From NCBI GenBank assembly GCA_964250765.1, contig CAXUHF010000008.1:12783-76782 (forward strand): a stretch of 64,000 bases of DNA, in the 5' to 3' direction. The position numbers and the translations under genes are program-made. Shown here piece after piece: positions 18,125-27,608 of this stretch (position 1 is its first letter; the number at the start of each line of letters is the position of its first letter). Under the pieces are notes generated by a model. It did no database searches, was not told the origin of the DNA, and was given only the letters and a program-made list of their open reading frames with translations. The stretch is from JBBQVS01 sp964250765 (GTDB lineage Bacteria > Chloroflexota > Ktedonobacteria > Ktedonobacterales > Ktedonobacteraceae).

Positions 18125-18949
18125 ATGACCACCGATACAGCACTTCTAGCACAGCTTGGTCCATATCAGCCGTGGCTCATCATCGGCGGTGTTGTTGTCC
18201 TCTTTTTGCTCCTTCGCCTTACACGAAAAGAGTTACGCAAGCGTGTTGATGAAATTGGCTATCGACTCATTGGTGAAAAAGGGTTGCTTGTCTGGTTCTG
18301 GTTCAACGCTCCTGGCGTCATTCTACACGAACTAAGCCACGCAATTGTTGTGCTGCTGTTTCGACCATTCGACTTTCGCATTACCAGTATCACGCTGTTT
18401 CGTATCAAACCCATGACATCGCGCAATCCTGATGGACGCATCATGCGTAGTAGTGGTCGTCAATCACTACAGCTTGGCGAGGTCCAATACGTTCGTCCAC
18501 AGGGACGTTTGATGAGCTATATTGGTGATGGTTTTAGTGGTACCGCGCCACTCTTCGGCGGCATTGCCATGTTCACGCTACTCTACTGGGTCGCTACTGG
18601 CTATAGCTTATGGGAATTTCCATTCTATGTTCACCAGCATCTCCAGCTTCTCAAACCCGGTTGGCCCTGGTGGACGCTTACCTTCGCGCCCTATCTCATC
18701 CTCACCGTTACCTCCGAACTCTGGCCCAGTCGCCAGGATTGGCGCGGCGCACGCTGGTTTGTCGCTGGTCTGACGCTTATCGTCATCCTTACAGGTGTTC
18801 TCATCTGGTACCTCAAACGCTTCGATGCTACCCTACACATGCTCACCTTTATCTCTTCACGCGTCGATTTCGCGCTCGTCATCCTGGTAGCACTCGATTT
18901 TGTGTTCCTTATCGTTGCGGAGATATTGGTACAAGCACTTAGACGGTAA
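18125..18949 (+). CDS. Membrane protein with HELSH zinc-protease-like motif (M50-like)
   Basis: 274 aa. After an N-terminal helix (about 17-35), a second hydrophobic region contains GVILHELSHAIVVLLF with H68-E69-L-S-H72, the HExxH zinc-site pattern in an intramembrane helix as in site-2 proteases. A polar domain (about 90-140) and three or four more helices follow. The usual second M50 motif (NxxPxxPLDGG) is not visible, so it may instead be a non-S2P M50B-like membrane metalloprotease. It follows the MFS gene by 42 nt. Confidence 0.65.
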   Translation: MTTDTALLAQLGPYQPWLIIGGVVVLFLLLRLTRKELRKRVDEIGYRLIGEKGLLVWFWFNAPGVILHELSHAIVVLLFRPFDFRITSITLFRIKPMTSRNPDGRIMRSSGRQSLQLGEVQYVRPQGRLMSYIGDGFSGTAPLFGGIAMFTLLYWVATGYSLWEFPFYVHQHLQLLKPGWPWWTLTFAPYLILTVTSELWPSRQDWRGARWFVAGLTLIVILTGVLIWYLKRFDATLHMLTFISSRVDFALVILVALDFVFLIVAEILVQALRR

Positions 18950-19060
18950 CACAACTTGATTATCATCCGAAAAGTGCTAATTCTTCCGATTCTTCTACAG
19001 CATCAGGTAAAATAGAGACTGAAAATATTGATAAAGATGAGCCAAGGAGAAAAAGTGTTT

Positions 19061-19303
19061 ATGCTTACACAATACATTAAGGCTGCGATGCGGCATGCAA
19101 GGTATGAAATATTGCTATCTGACAGTACGTTTTATGGGGAAATTCCAGAGTGTAACGGTGTGTATGCAAATGAGGTAACATTGGAAGAGTGTCGTGAGGA
19201 GTTAGAAGAAGTGCTGGAGGAGTGGATTTTGCTACGTGTGGCTCAACATCTTCCCCTTCCCGTTATTGAGGGGAGAGAGTTGGTTATCAAGGAAGTTGCC
19301 TAA
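19061..19303 (+). CDS. hicB: HicB-like antitoxin
   Basis: 80 aa from the ATG at 19061 (AAGGAG at 19044-19049). The sequence RYEILLSDSTFYGEIPECNGVYANEVTLEECREELEEVL is the HicB/UPF0150 degenerate RNase-H-like fold. No DNA-binding C-terminal extension is present, so autoregulation may rely on another element. It overlaps the toxin gene by one base (TAATG), as expected for translational coupling. Confidence 0.85.
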   Translation: MLTQYIKAAMRHARYEILLSDSTFYGEIPECNGVYANEVTLEECREELEEVLEEWILLRVAQHLPLPVIEGRELVIKEVA

Positions 19304-19521
19304 TGCCTCACCTTGGACCAATAAAACGTAAAGACCTTGTATACTATCTTAAGCAAGTAGGCTTCGAGGGTCCCTACTCTGGTGGAAAGCACCAATTTAT
19401 GATAAAGGAGAACTTGAGTATCACAATACCTAACCAGCATAAAGGCGATATCGGCATGGACCTTTTAGTGAAAATATTGAAACAGGCCAAAGTGAGTAAG
19501 GAAGAATGGGAAAAGCTTTAA
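19303..19521 (+). CDS. hicA: HicA-like mRNA interferase toxin
   Basis: 72 aa, dsRNA-binding-like HicA/YcfA fold. The catalytic His lies in the YSGGKHQFMI segment, followed by LSITIPNQHKGDIGMDLLVKILKQA. HicA cleaves mRNA when not bound by HicB. The gene order here is antitoxin then toxin. The intergenic tract 19522-19687 downstream holds no gene. Confidence 0.88.
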   Translation: MPHLGPIKRKDLVYYLKQVGFEGPYSGGKHQFMIKENLSITIPNQHKGDIGMDLLVKILKQAKVSKEEWEKL

Positions 19522-19687
19522 CAGGTAACCTTTCTCAGATATGACGCAAAGAACTGTATACCCTTTGTATGGTGGGATTAATCAAAACGACTCAAACGTT
19601 TCCTGACTCAGCACCAAACTTGGGACAGTATGTCTCATTAAATCGCGTCCTAATTCGGATTAACCAAATAACGTGGATACGTCGGTC

Positions 19688-19810
19688 GTAGGGGTCTAAT
19701 TCTATTACACCCTTTTAGCAATGAATCATATTGAAGGATTTGATGCAACATTGTCTACATCCTCAAACATTCTCAACTGCCGAGAGGGTGTAATAGAATT
19801 AGACCCCTAC
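19688..19810. repeat. Palindromic element A3 (class A, double unit)
   Basis: Arms 19688-19713 and 19785-19810 are perfect complements of the class A type around a 71-nt loop. This is the only class A copy between convergent genes (hicA ending 19521, mutL ending 19855). The surrounding 333-bp intergenic stretch (19522-19854) shows nothing else. Confidence 0.93.
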
Positions 19811-19854
19811 AGTTGGTACATCCTTGTTAATGATTCATTTGCGCAATCTCGCCT

Positions 19855-21639
19855 CTACCAATCGAACTTATCAATCAAAAACGTCCTGCTATAATGCAGC
19901 AGAATGGGACTTCCATGCGGACATACGGCAGGTGCAGATACATTCGCTAACGCTTTGAGCAATGCTAGTTGTTCACCGCTTCCTAGTTCGCGCCCACGAC
20001 GCATTGCCGAACGACAGGAAAGGCTAATAAGCAAATGGTCTTCCCAATCGTTACTATCTTCGGAAGCGACCTCCGCGAGTTCTTGCAGGTGCGCCACAAG
20101 CTGCTCTTGTCCTTCGCCGTCCTCGCCACTTGGCACGGAGCGGATCAGAAAACTGCGTCCACCGAAGCGTTCACACTCTAAGCCCAGACCACGCAACATA
20201 GGCAACCGTTGCTCTAGTAGGTCGGCTTGATAGCGTTTCATCTCAACAATCACAGGTTCAAGCAGTAGATGTGCCTCCACTACCTCTTCTTGCTGCTTGC
20301 CTCCTGCATACACATAACGTAGATGTTCGTAAATGACGCGCTCATGTGCTCGATGCTGGTCAACAAGATAGAGGCTTCCATCCGGGGCTTCTGCCAGAAT
20401 TACCGCTTGCTGCAATTGTGCTAACGGGCGTAACTGTCCTACGACCTCATTTGTCCCAGGTGCAGCCGTTTCAGCTTTATACCCTTCGGCAGACTCAGAG
20501 ACACGCAACCCTCTTCGGCGTGGTCCTGGCAAACGTCGTTGATTTGCTAGCACAGGTCCTGGAAATTGTATCGACTCAGGTAAGGTAGGACTTTGCTCTA
20601 ATACCGAACGCACTGCTTGCGTTAGAGCAGCAACAATCTGTTCCTCATGCTCTAAGCGTACCTCTATCTTGGCAGGATGTACATTCGCGTCAATTTCATC
20701 CGTCGGCACCTCAAGAAACAGCACCACCAATGGATGCTTGCCCTTTGGTAACAAACTCCGATAGCCATTCTCAAGTGCGTCCTGTAATGATCGAGATTGT
20801 ACCCAGCGTCCATTGACAAAGAGCATCGCGTATTGACGGTTTCCCTGTGCCAGCACGCGATTACCAATATAACCATGAAGCGTGTAATGGACGCCATCGC
20901 TTAAACGTACAGGATAGAGCATCTCGTTCAGTGGTAAATGATAGAGTTCAGCAAGTGTGACAGCAAGGTCGCCAGAACCGCTTGTCTGTAGTGCAATGTG
21001 CTCATCAACGATTAGATTGAAACGTACCGCGGGATAGCCTACGGTATAGCGTTGTAAGAGTTGGAGAATATGCCCGTTCTCTGTTCGCGCCCCACGCATG
21101 AATTTGAGACGCGCAGGTACATTGTAGAAGAGATCACGTACTGTAACCGTCGTTCCATGAAGCCGTGCACGTCGCCCACGCTGTGTGATCTCGCCACCTC
21201 GTAGTGTAATAGACAACGCTGCATGATCTTCTCCGAGACTATCGGTCTCGATAGCCCGACTTAACAACGTTACCTCAGACACGGCAGCAATACTCGCAAG
21301 TGCTTCACCACGAAACCCTAATGTGTGCAAACGGCTCAAGTCTTCGACACTACGAATCTTGCTCGTGGTATGGCGCAGGCTTACACGCTCTAGCTCGTCT
21401 TCTGGAATGCCATATCCATCATCGGTGACACGCATGAGGCGTAGGCCACCGCCACGCACCTCAACGCGTATCTCTCCCGCACCCGCATCCAGCGCGTTCT
21501 CTAGCAATTCCTTAATTACCGAGACAGGACGCTCAATCACCTCACCCGCCGCAATACGTTCCGCTACATCGGGAGCAAGCGCGAGTAGTGGACGACGAGG
21601 CATAGATAGACGGAAAGGCTGTTCTTGTAGTTGACTCAT
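19855..21639 (-). CDS. mutL: DNA mismatch repair protein MutL
   Basis: 594 aa. The GHKL ATPase site is complete: ELLENALDAGA (44-54), DDGYG (73-77), GFRGEALAS (108-116). In the C-terminal domain, DQHRAHERVIYE (from about 427) matches the metal-binding endonuclease motif DQHAx2Ex4E with Ala replaced by Arg but both Glu kept. CPHGSP (573-578) matches the CPHGRP motif. It is therefore probably a nicking-type MutL, as in bacteria without MutH. The start overlaps the mutS stop by 4 nt. Confidence 0.95.
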   Translation of the reverse strand: MSQLQEQPFRLSMPRRPLLALAPDVAERIAAGEVIERPVSVIKELLENALDAGAGEIRVEVRGGGLRLMRVTDDGYGIPEDELERVSLRHTTSKIRSVEDLSRLHTLGFRGEALASIAAVSEVTLLSRAIETDSLGEDHAALSITLRGGEITQRGRRARLHGTTVTVRDLFYNVPARLKFMRGARTENGHILQLLQRYTVGYPAVRFNLIVDEHIALQTSGSGDLAVTLAELYHLPLNEMLYPVRLSDGVHYTLHGYIGNRVLAQGNRQYAMLFVNGRWVQSRSLQDALENGYRSLLPKGKHPLVVLFLEVPTDEIDANVHPAKIEVRLEHEEQIVAALTQAVRSVLEQSPTLPESIQFPGPVLANQRRLPGPRRRGLRVSESAEGYKAETAAPGTNEVVGQLRPLAQLQQAVILAEAPDGSLYLVDQHRAHERVIYEHLRYVYAGGKQQEEVVEAHLLLEPVIVEMKRYQADLLEQRLPMLRGLGLECERFGGRSFLIRSVPSGEDGEGQEQLVAHLQELAEVASEDSNDWEDHLLISLSCRSAMRRGRELGSGEQLALLKALANVSAPAVCPHGSPILLHYSRTFLIDKFDW

Positions 21640-24323
21640 CGCAGCACTTTACTTTTCTTTTTCTGCATCAAAAACAACAAGTTCAAAGCATCAAGCGGCG
21701 TGAGAGCATATACGTTGATGGCATCCATATTCGGCGTCGTTCCATCCATTTGCTCTAACGCTTTTGCCACTTCACGCGCCTCTTCACTTTGCCACTCATA
21801 GTGCCCTTGTCCCTCAGCAACCATTTTTCGCATATCATCTTGATTATAGGAATAATTGGAATTGTCTTCTGGTGCGAGTGATAATCCATTCTTCCCATCG
21901 TCACGTCTCAGCTCCAATTGTTGTAGCACCATCTCGGCTCGCTTCACCACGCTTGGTGGCATACCAGCAAGTTTTGCTACATGCACACCATAGCTACGTC
22001 CAATACTACCCTGGATTACACGATGCAGAAATACAATGCCATTCTGCTCATCATCGCTAATCGCCATTGTATATACACTCAAATGTGACAATTCATTAGC
22101 TATCGCGGCAAGTTCGTGATAGTGCGTCGCGAACAATGTGCGCGCCATCGTCTCACTATGCAGGTGTTCCACAACCGCTCTTGCTATCGCCAAACCATCG
22201 TAGGTGCTTGTGCCTCTACCAATTTCGTCAAGAATAATCAGGCTATGAGATGTCGCATGATGCAGAATGGTTGCGGTCTCTTCCATCTCCACCATAAATG
22301 TACTTTTGCCCGATGCGATATCATCCTCCGCACCAACACGCGTGAAGATGCGATCAACCAGACCTATCCGTGCCTTACGCGCTGGCACAAAACTTCCTAT
22401 TTGTGCCAGCAGTGTAATCAATGCCACCTGACGTAGATAGGTTGATTTGCCAGCCATGTTTGGACCTGTAAGCAAGACGACACGCGCCCCATTTTCGGCT
22501 TCCAAGTGCGTATCGTTAGGAATAAAGACATCACCATCAAGCGCGAACTCCACAACGGGATGTCTTCCACCAGTGATCTCTAAGCCATAGCCGTGTTCTA
22601 AGACCGGACGCGTGTAGCCTTGATGGGCTGCAACCTCTGCAAGACTCAGCAATACATCAACTCTAGCAATTGCTGTTGCAGTAGTCATCAACTGCTCATA
22701 AAACACACTCAATTGTCGCAGTAGGTCGGTATAGATGCTGCGTTCCATCTCTTCTATGCGCTCTTCCGCGCTCAGGATACGCGCCTCGTGTTCTTTCAAG
22801 TCGGGCGTGAGAAAGCGTTCAGCATTGACCAGAGTTTGTTTGTGAATGTAGTCAGGCGGCACAAGCTTTACGTTCGCGCGCGTGACTTCAATGTAATAGC
22901 CAAACACCTTGTTGAAACTGACTTTGAGCGACTTGATACCTGTGCGCTCGCGTTCACGTGCCTCTAGCGACACCATCCAGCGTCGAGAGTCACGGATAGA
23001 TGCAAAAAGTTCGTCGAGTTCGGGATGAAATCCGGTCCGAATCAAGCGTTTCTCGTCATCATCCTCATCACTATTTGCGGGATTGACCAGAGCACGTAGA
23101 ATAAGGTCTGTTACATCAGGACAAGCGTCTAGCTCGTTTGCAAGTGTTCTTAACAGGGGAGCATCACAACCAAGCAATAAATCCCGCAGTTGAGGCACAA
23201 CACCAAGATAGTTACGCAAACCAAGTACCTCGTTACGCACCGCCGTTCCCTGACGCACACGGCCAGAGATACGCTCTAAATCCCCCAAACCCTGTAAACA
23301 CATGGTAAAGCGGCTACGTAGTGCTGGACTCTCGTACAATTCTTCAATCGCTACCAAGCGTGCATCTAATATATTCAAGTCGAGCAGAGGTTGTGTAATC
23401 GTACGCCGTAGTTGTCGCGCCCCCATCGGCGTAATTGTGCGGTCCAGTACATGTAGCAAACTACCATGAATCGAGCCGCTACGCGAACCTTGCAAAAGGT
23501 CAAGATTACGCTGCGTATGGGCATCAAGCACCATATAATTTGTTGTACGGTACGAACGTAGACCGGTTAAAAGCGCGAGCAATGCCCCATTCATCTTTTC
23601 CAAATAAGCCACAATAGCACCCGCCGCCGAGATTGCTTGGAGTACAGAGGCACATCCATAGGCATCCAGCGATTGTACACCAAATTGACGACATAAACGT
23701 GTCTGCGCTGCTTCTTGCTGAAAAAAATACGGTGGGCAATACGTAAGAGTGATCGTCTTCGAGGGAAACTGATAAGCGTCTTGCTTGCTACCCTCAACGA
23801 GCAGACATTCAACAGGACAGAGACGTTGTAGTTCCGCTTCCAGAGCGACAGGCAATTCATCAGGCGTAAACCACGTCACGATAAATTCGCCCGTACTAAC
23901 ATCAACCGCCGCTAAACCTGTTTGAGTACGCCCAGGAGCAATCGCCACCAAATAATTATTCTGCTTTGTTGGTAGCAAGTTCGGTTCGGAAAGTGTACCA
24001 GCAGTCAAAATACGTGTCACTGCTCGCTCGACGACACCTTTGCTCGGAATTTCTCCTATTTGTTCGCAGATGGCAACTTTGTACCCGCGATGCACCAATT
24101 TCCCTACATAGTTATCTAATGCATGTAGTGGAATACCAGCGAGGGGTACCCGCTCGCTATCACGTCCACCGCCACGATGCGTCAGGACTATTTGTAATTC
24201 GCGTGCAGTGATACGTGCATCTTCATCAAATGTTTCATAGAAATCGCCCATCTGATACAGCAGAATAGCATCTTGATACTGGCTTTTAATATTGAGATAT
24301 TGGAGACGTGCGGGCGTCGTCAT
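21636..24323 (-). CDS. mutS: DNA mismatch repair protein MutS
   Basis: 895 aa. The mismatch-wedge motif F28-Y-E30 (GDFYETF) identifies MutS1 rather than MutS2. Connector, lever and clamp domains follow. The ATPase has TGPNMAGKST (around residue 620), the ABC-type D-E pair in SLIILDEIGRGTSTYDG and a helix-turn-helix near the C-terminus. It recognises mispairs and recruits MutL. It is first in the mutSL operon, transcribed leftward. The C-terminus has an extra ~40-residue Ser/Asn/Tyr-rich linker (EDNSNYSYNQDD). Confidence 0.96.
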   Translation of the reverse strand: MTTPARLQYLNIKSQYQDAILLYQMGDFYETFDEDARITARELQIVLTHRGGGRDSERVPLAGIPLHALDNYVGKLVHRGYKVAICEQIGEIPSKGVVERAVTRILTAGTLSEPNLLPTKQNNYLVAIAPGRTQTGLAAVDVSTGEFIVTWFTPDELPVALEAELQRLCPVECLLVEGSKQDAYQFPSKTITLTYCPPYFFQQEAAQTRLCRQFGVQSLDAYGCASVLQAISAAGAIVAYLEKMNGALLALLTGLRSYRTTNYMVLDAHTQRNLDLLQGSRSGSIHGSLLHVLDRTITPMGARQLRRTITQPLLDLNILDARLVAIEELYESPALRSRFTMCLQGLGDLERISGRVRQGTAVRNEVLGLRNYLGVVPQLRDLLLGCDAPLLRTLANELDACPDVTDLILRALVNPANSDEDDDEKRLIRTGFHPELDELFASIRDSRRWMVSLEARERERTGIKSLKVSFNKVFGYYIEVTRANVKLVPPDYIHKQTLVNAERFLTPDLKEHEARILSAEERIEEMERSIYTDLLRQLSVFYEQLMTTATAIARVDVLLSLAEVAAHQGYTRPVLEHGYGLEITGGRHPVVEFALDGDVFIPNDTHLEAENGARVVLLTGPNMAGKSTYLRQVALITLLAQIGSFVPARKARIGLVDRIFTRVGAEDDIASGKSTFMVEMEETATILHHATSHSLIILDEIGRGTSTYDGLAIARAVVEHLHSETMARTLFATHYHELAAIANELSHLSVYTMAISDDEQNGIVFLHRVIQGSIGRSYGVHVAKLAGMPPSVVKRAEMVLQQLELRRDDGKNGLSLAPEDNSNYSYNQDDMRKMVAEGQGHYEWQSEEAREVAKALEQMDGTTPNMDAINVYALTPLDALNLLFLMQKKKSKVLR

Positions 24324-24535
24324 AGCTTTTTCCCTGCTAGCATACTCTTTATAGTTTGAAACACATGTACCATACTATATTCTTAAGATATTGTCAAAAA
24401 GAGGTAGAAAATACTATCATGAGAAGTGAAGTTTACTTATGGTGCCTCTTGTAGTAAGAATGCAACTCATAAGGGATTGCTGGCGTATAAGAGGCAACAT
24501 CAAGAGAGCAAATCTTGTCAAAGGAGAAGCCCATA

Positions 24536-24880
24536 ATGCAACATCAAGACTTCGAGAGAGACGGTGATTTTTATCACCATTACGACCAGCAGAAAGTACA
24601 CCCACAATCGCGTAGAATATCTCCACAAAGCATTGATCCTCAAGAGCTTATTAAATGGTTGTACGTCGTTGCAGGAATTCTCGCTTTCGTCTTTATTGTT
24701 GGAATGGTTATCTCTGGTGGCGAGGTAAACGGCGGAATTGCCATCACTCTCATCGTCGTTATGGGTCTCGCGTTTTTTACAACGATCATGCTTTTAATCT
24801 TTAGAGGTGTTCAATTAACCTCTACATCCTACAGCCTGATAAGAAAGAAGATGCAGTCTTTACAGACAAAACGTAGCTAG
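24536..24880 (+). CDS. Small membrane protein, two helices
   Basis: 114 aa from the ATG at 24536 (AAGGAG 9 nt upstream; an upstream TTG is less likely). A polar His/Gln-rich N-terminus (about 40 residues, including DGDFYHHYDQQKVHPQ) is followed by two hydrophobic helices (about 45-63 and 70-90) and a basic tail. Unrecognised. It lies divergent to mutS, with 212 bp between their starts; nothing else is seen in that gap. Confidence 0.55.
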   Translation: MQHQDFERDGDFYHHYDQQKVHPQSRRISPQSIDPQELIKWLYVVAGILAFVFIVGMVISGGEVNGGIAITLIVVMGLAFFTTIMLLIFRGVQLTSTSYSLIRKKMQSLQTKRS

Positions 24881-24920
24881 ACAAAATCAGCAAGAAATCT
24901 ATAATCGTTATTGTGGGTAC

Positions 24921-24950
24921 TTAACTATAAACAACCATTTTTGCTATAAT
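24921..24950 (+). promoter_or_regulatory. Sigma-70-type promoter with extended -10
   Basis: TTAACT (24921-24926), an 18-bp spacer, then TATAAT (24945-24950) preceded by TGC. Expected transcription start is near 24957, giving a ~40-nt leader to the gene at 24996. Confidence 0.5.
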
Positions 24951-24995
24951 CTATTGAGGGAGTAAATGAATATGTAGTAACAAAGGAATATAGGA

Positions 24996-25415
24996 ATGAT
25001 TAGCAACGCGGAACGCCGCTTTTATCTTTTGGGTTTGTGCAGTGCTTTCTTTTTTCTTGTCGGGCTTATCTTCAATGTGTGGAATGTGCTTACAACTTCC
25101 GCAGTATTCCTCGCATTAGGAAGTCTGCTGACATATTTCAGTGTTCCTGTAATGTTTATAGCCCTTGAGTCAGTTTGCTTTCCCGACGATTACAACCATG
25201 TCGATAAACGCTATACCGCCACGCCTTACTCTATTGGTTTTTACACTATTGCCTACATATGTGCTTTAGCATCGTTTATTGTCCTTATATGCATTCTCAT
25301 ATACGGACACACAGCACTAAAGACGCAGATTTTCTTCTGGGGGCTGTTTCTCACTGTTTGCTTCAGTACAATTGGTCGATCTGCTCAAAAGACAACTCAA
25401 CCCCTTAACGAATGA
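24996..25415 (+). CDS. Small membrane protein, four helices
   Basis: 139 aa. There are four hydrophobic segments (about 9-28, 33-58, 77-102 and 109-128) with a polar loop SVCFPDDYNHVDKRYTATPY between helices 2 and 3. AAAGGAATATAGGA lies upstream of the ATG. I know no family for it. It ends 12 nt before the inside-out palindrome that separates it from a convergent operon. Confidence 0.6.
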   Translation: MISNAERRFYLLGLCSAFFFLVGLIFNVWNVLTTSAVFLALGSLLTYFSVPVMFIALESVCFPDDYNHVDKRYTATPYSIGFYTIAYICALASFIVLICILIYGHTALKTQIFFWGLFLTVCFSTIGRSAQKTTQPLNE

Positions 25416-25427
25416 ACGTGGTAATAC

Positions 25428-25522
25428 AAGAGGGTGTGCTAAAGCAGACCCGTACAGGGGTGTTATTGCACTCTTTCACCAATCGGTGACTCCTGTACGG
25501 GTCTGCTTTAGCACACCCTCTT
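25428..25522. repeat. Palindromic element B-inv (class B unit, arms inside-out)
   Basis: 31-nt arms 25428-25458 and 25492-25522, perfectly complementary, around a 33-nt loop. The unit is class B-like (GTACGGGTCTGC / TTTA / GCACACCCT), but the arm order is reversed: GTACGGG faces the loop instead of the outside. The loop is half the usual size. It separates the convergent genes ending at 25415 and 25526. Confidence 0.92.
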
Positions 25523-25525
25523 AAC

Positions 25526-26464
25526 TTACTCGCTCTTTGCTGACGCATCCGCATATTCCAATACGGTCAGGTCAACACGCTTATGAGCGGAGAGTTGTCC
25601 ACTGTACGACGCACGGTAGGAACCCGATGTTGGAGCTACATCAAAGTAGTCACGACCTACAGCGATGGTGATATAACTCAGACTAGTTTCCCGTTCGTGC
25701 GTTGGGTCAAATGGAACGACCAACGCTTTGTCAGGATGTTCCGCAACAGGCAGAAGCACTTCGATCCATGCATGAGTACCACCTTCACCGAGCATATGAC
25801 CAGAGACATAGCGCGCTGGCAAGTCACAGAGACGACATAGCGTAATCATGATATGCGCGAAATCCTGACATACACCTTTGCCAAGTTTGAGTGCTTCAGC
25901 CGCAGGAGTACGAATCGTTGTGATCCCATTTTCATACTGTAACGCATGGTACGTCCAACTATTGATACGTCGTGCAAGCTCTAGTCCCTGTAACCCTTCA
26001 GCAACAAATGTTGCCGCAACCTTGCGTAGCGTCTCGTCTGGTTGCGTCAATTTAGAGGGAGTGAGCATACGCGAGTCTGACAGCCATGAGGCATCAATGT
26101 AATGTGGACCACTATTGGCACGTCTTTCAACAACAATCCACGCCTCGAAATCAATCGCGCTCTCGACGGTTGGCACAAGCGGATTCAGCACAAGATTGCC
26201 GAATTCATCAAATTGACTGGCGATTTCTATTGTGGGAGCAGAAACTTCTAACCGATACACTACACGTCGCTGATCGCCATATTGCTCTGGCGGTACAATC
26301 GTTAAAAGCTGGCTCAAGTCAGCAATTGGACCTGGATAATCGTACCGCAGATGCTGGTGAATCAGATATGCGGTACGTTGCACGCGTTGCCAATCAACGT
26401 TCTGGGGGTCAAGCAGGTTAAGAGATGCAATCACGGTTTCAAGGTCGTTTTGGCCCTGATTCAT
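25526..26464 (-). CDS. Transglutaminase-like (papain-fold) protein
   Basis: 312 aa. The N-terminal beta domain (about 1-150) is typical of this family. The transglutaminase core has a full triad: C199 in KGVCQDFAH, H231 in THAWIEV, D253 in VPFDPTHE. Members are proposed to be proteases or amide hydrolases; the substrate is unknown. It has no signal peptide and so is cytoplasmic. It overlaps the upstream paralogue by 4 nt (ATGA), so the two are made from one mRNA. Confidence 0.9.
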   Translation of the reverse strand: MNQGQNDLETVIASLNLLDPQNVDWQRVQRTAYLIHQHLRYDYPGPIADLSQLLTIVPPEQYGDQRRVVYRLEVSAPTIEIASQFDEFGNLVLNPLVPTVESAIDFEAWIVVERRANSGPHYIDASWLSDSRMLTPSKLTQPDETLRKVAATFVAEGLQGLELARRINSWTYHALQYENGITTIRTPAAEALKLGKGVCQDFAHIMITLCRLCDLPARYVSGHMLGEGGTHAWIEVLLPVAEHPDKALVVPFDPTHERETSLSYITIAVGRDYFDVAPTSGSYRASYSGQLSAHKRVDLTVLEYADASAKSE

Positions 26465-27336
26465 GCCTGGATGGTATCCTCTCTTTGGGCAGAGACGCTC
26501 TCTGTAACGGACTCTCTCGTTGTCGCTCGTGTTCCGGGCACTTCGTCAGCCCATACGGTCATACTTTGTAAACGCGGAGAGCCATAAGAAGTAACCATTG
26601 CCACGTCTAACGCATCGCGTCCACGTCCGATCAACACACGTCCCAAACGTCGCGTATTGTTACGTGCATCGAACGTATACCACCTACCACCAAGATAGAC
26701 CTCGAACCATGCACAAAAGTCCATTGGCGCGTCTACGGGAGGCACATCAATATCTGGCAGATAGCCAAAGGCATAACGTGCGGGAATATTCATCGCGCGA
26801 CAAAAGGATACAGCAAGATGTGCGAAGTCACGACAGACACCAACACCTTGCGCACAGATATCGGCCGCCGTTGTCGTTGGCGTACTTGTGCCATACTGAA
26901 AACGAATATTGGTGTGTACCCAATCGCAAATCGCCTGTACTCGTGCCCAACCTGGTTCGGTGCCACCGAAGAGCGACCACGCTTGATCAGAAAGCACATC
27001 GGAAAGGCAGAAGCGGCTCGGTAGCGTATACATTAACGTATCGTCCGGCAAGTCCTCCACGGGATGCTGAATAGCATCAGGAACATAGAGGTCCGGCTCG
27101 TCAGAGACTTCCGCAATGGCATCATAACGCCACACCTGCTCACCTGAAGGCATAACAAGGCGACGGCAGAGATTGCCATAAAAATCATTATACAAGCGAG
27201 ACTCAATGTTGGGAGTGGTTTCCCATGTCTCATGTACTAGATGATGGTCCCCATCGAGTCGGGGCTGAACCTGAATTACCGTTGGAGTAGGCCACGTTGC
27301 CTCATAACGGAACTCGCATCCTACTCGAACTTGCAT
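26461..27336 (-). CDS. Transglutaminase-like protein, catalytic His position altered
   Basis: 291 aa. The beta-rich N-terminus starts VRVGCEFRYEA. The core has C168 in GVGVCRDFAHLA and D223 in WYTFDARNN, but the position aligned with the catalytic His of HAWxE is C208 (MDFCAWFEVYLGGRWY). Some members of this subfamily lack His here, so loss of activity is not certain. It is the first gene of the two-gene leftward operon; its promoter must lie in 27337-27499, where no clear boxes are seen. Confidence 0.85.
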   Translation of the reverse strand: MQVRVGCEFRYEATWPTPTVIQVQPRLDGDHHLVHETWETTPNIESRLYNDFYGNLCRRLVMPSGEQVWRYDAIAEVSDEPDLYVPDAIQHPVEDLPDDTLMYTLPSRFCLSDVLSDQAWSLFGGTEPGWARVQAICDWVHTNIRFQYGTSTPTTTAADICAQGVGVCRDFAHLAVSFCRAMNIPARYAFGYLPDIDVPPVDAPMDFCAWFEVYLGGRWYTFDARNNTRRLGRVLIGRGRDALDVAMVTSYGSPRLQSMTVWADEVPGTRATTRESVTESVSAQREDTIQA

Positions 27337-27499
27337 GATGTTTCATTCCTTTTTCTGAACGCAAGTAGTCGCGTCCCTATAGCTGTGTAATCGTTACTAT
27401 ATTCTACGTTACAAACACGCTCTAAGTCTCAAAAAAACGTACATAGTTGACTTTATCTCTATGGTTAATTATGCTAGAGAAGGTGCATATCAAGAATAT

Positions 27500-27582
27500 G
27501 TTACCTGTAGGGACCGATTTATAGCGTCCTCTTGGCGATCAACCATCAACGAGGACGCGATAAATCGGTCCCTACAGGTGAC
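27500..27582. repeat. Palindromic element C1 (class C, double unit)
   Basis: 32-nt arms 27500-27531 and 27551-27582 (GTAGGGACCGATTTA...) with one wobble and one mismatch, and a 19-nt loop. The right-arm unit folds on itself as GGGAC/CGAT...ATCG/GTCCC with a single bulged base. It lies between divergent genes and ends 26 nt before the ATG at 27609. Confidence 0.92.
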
Positions 27583-27608
27583 GTTTCAATGAAAGGGAGA
27601 AAGTGCAA

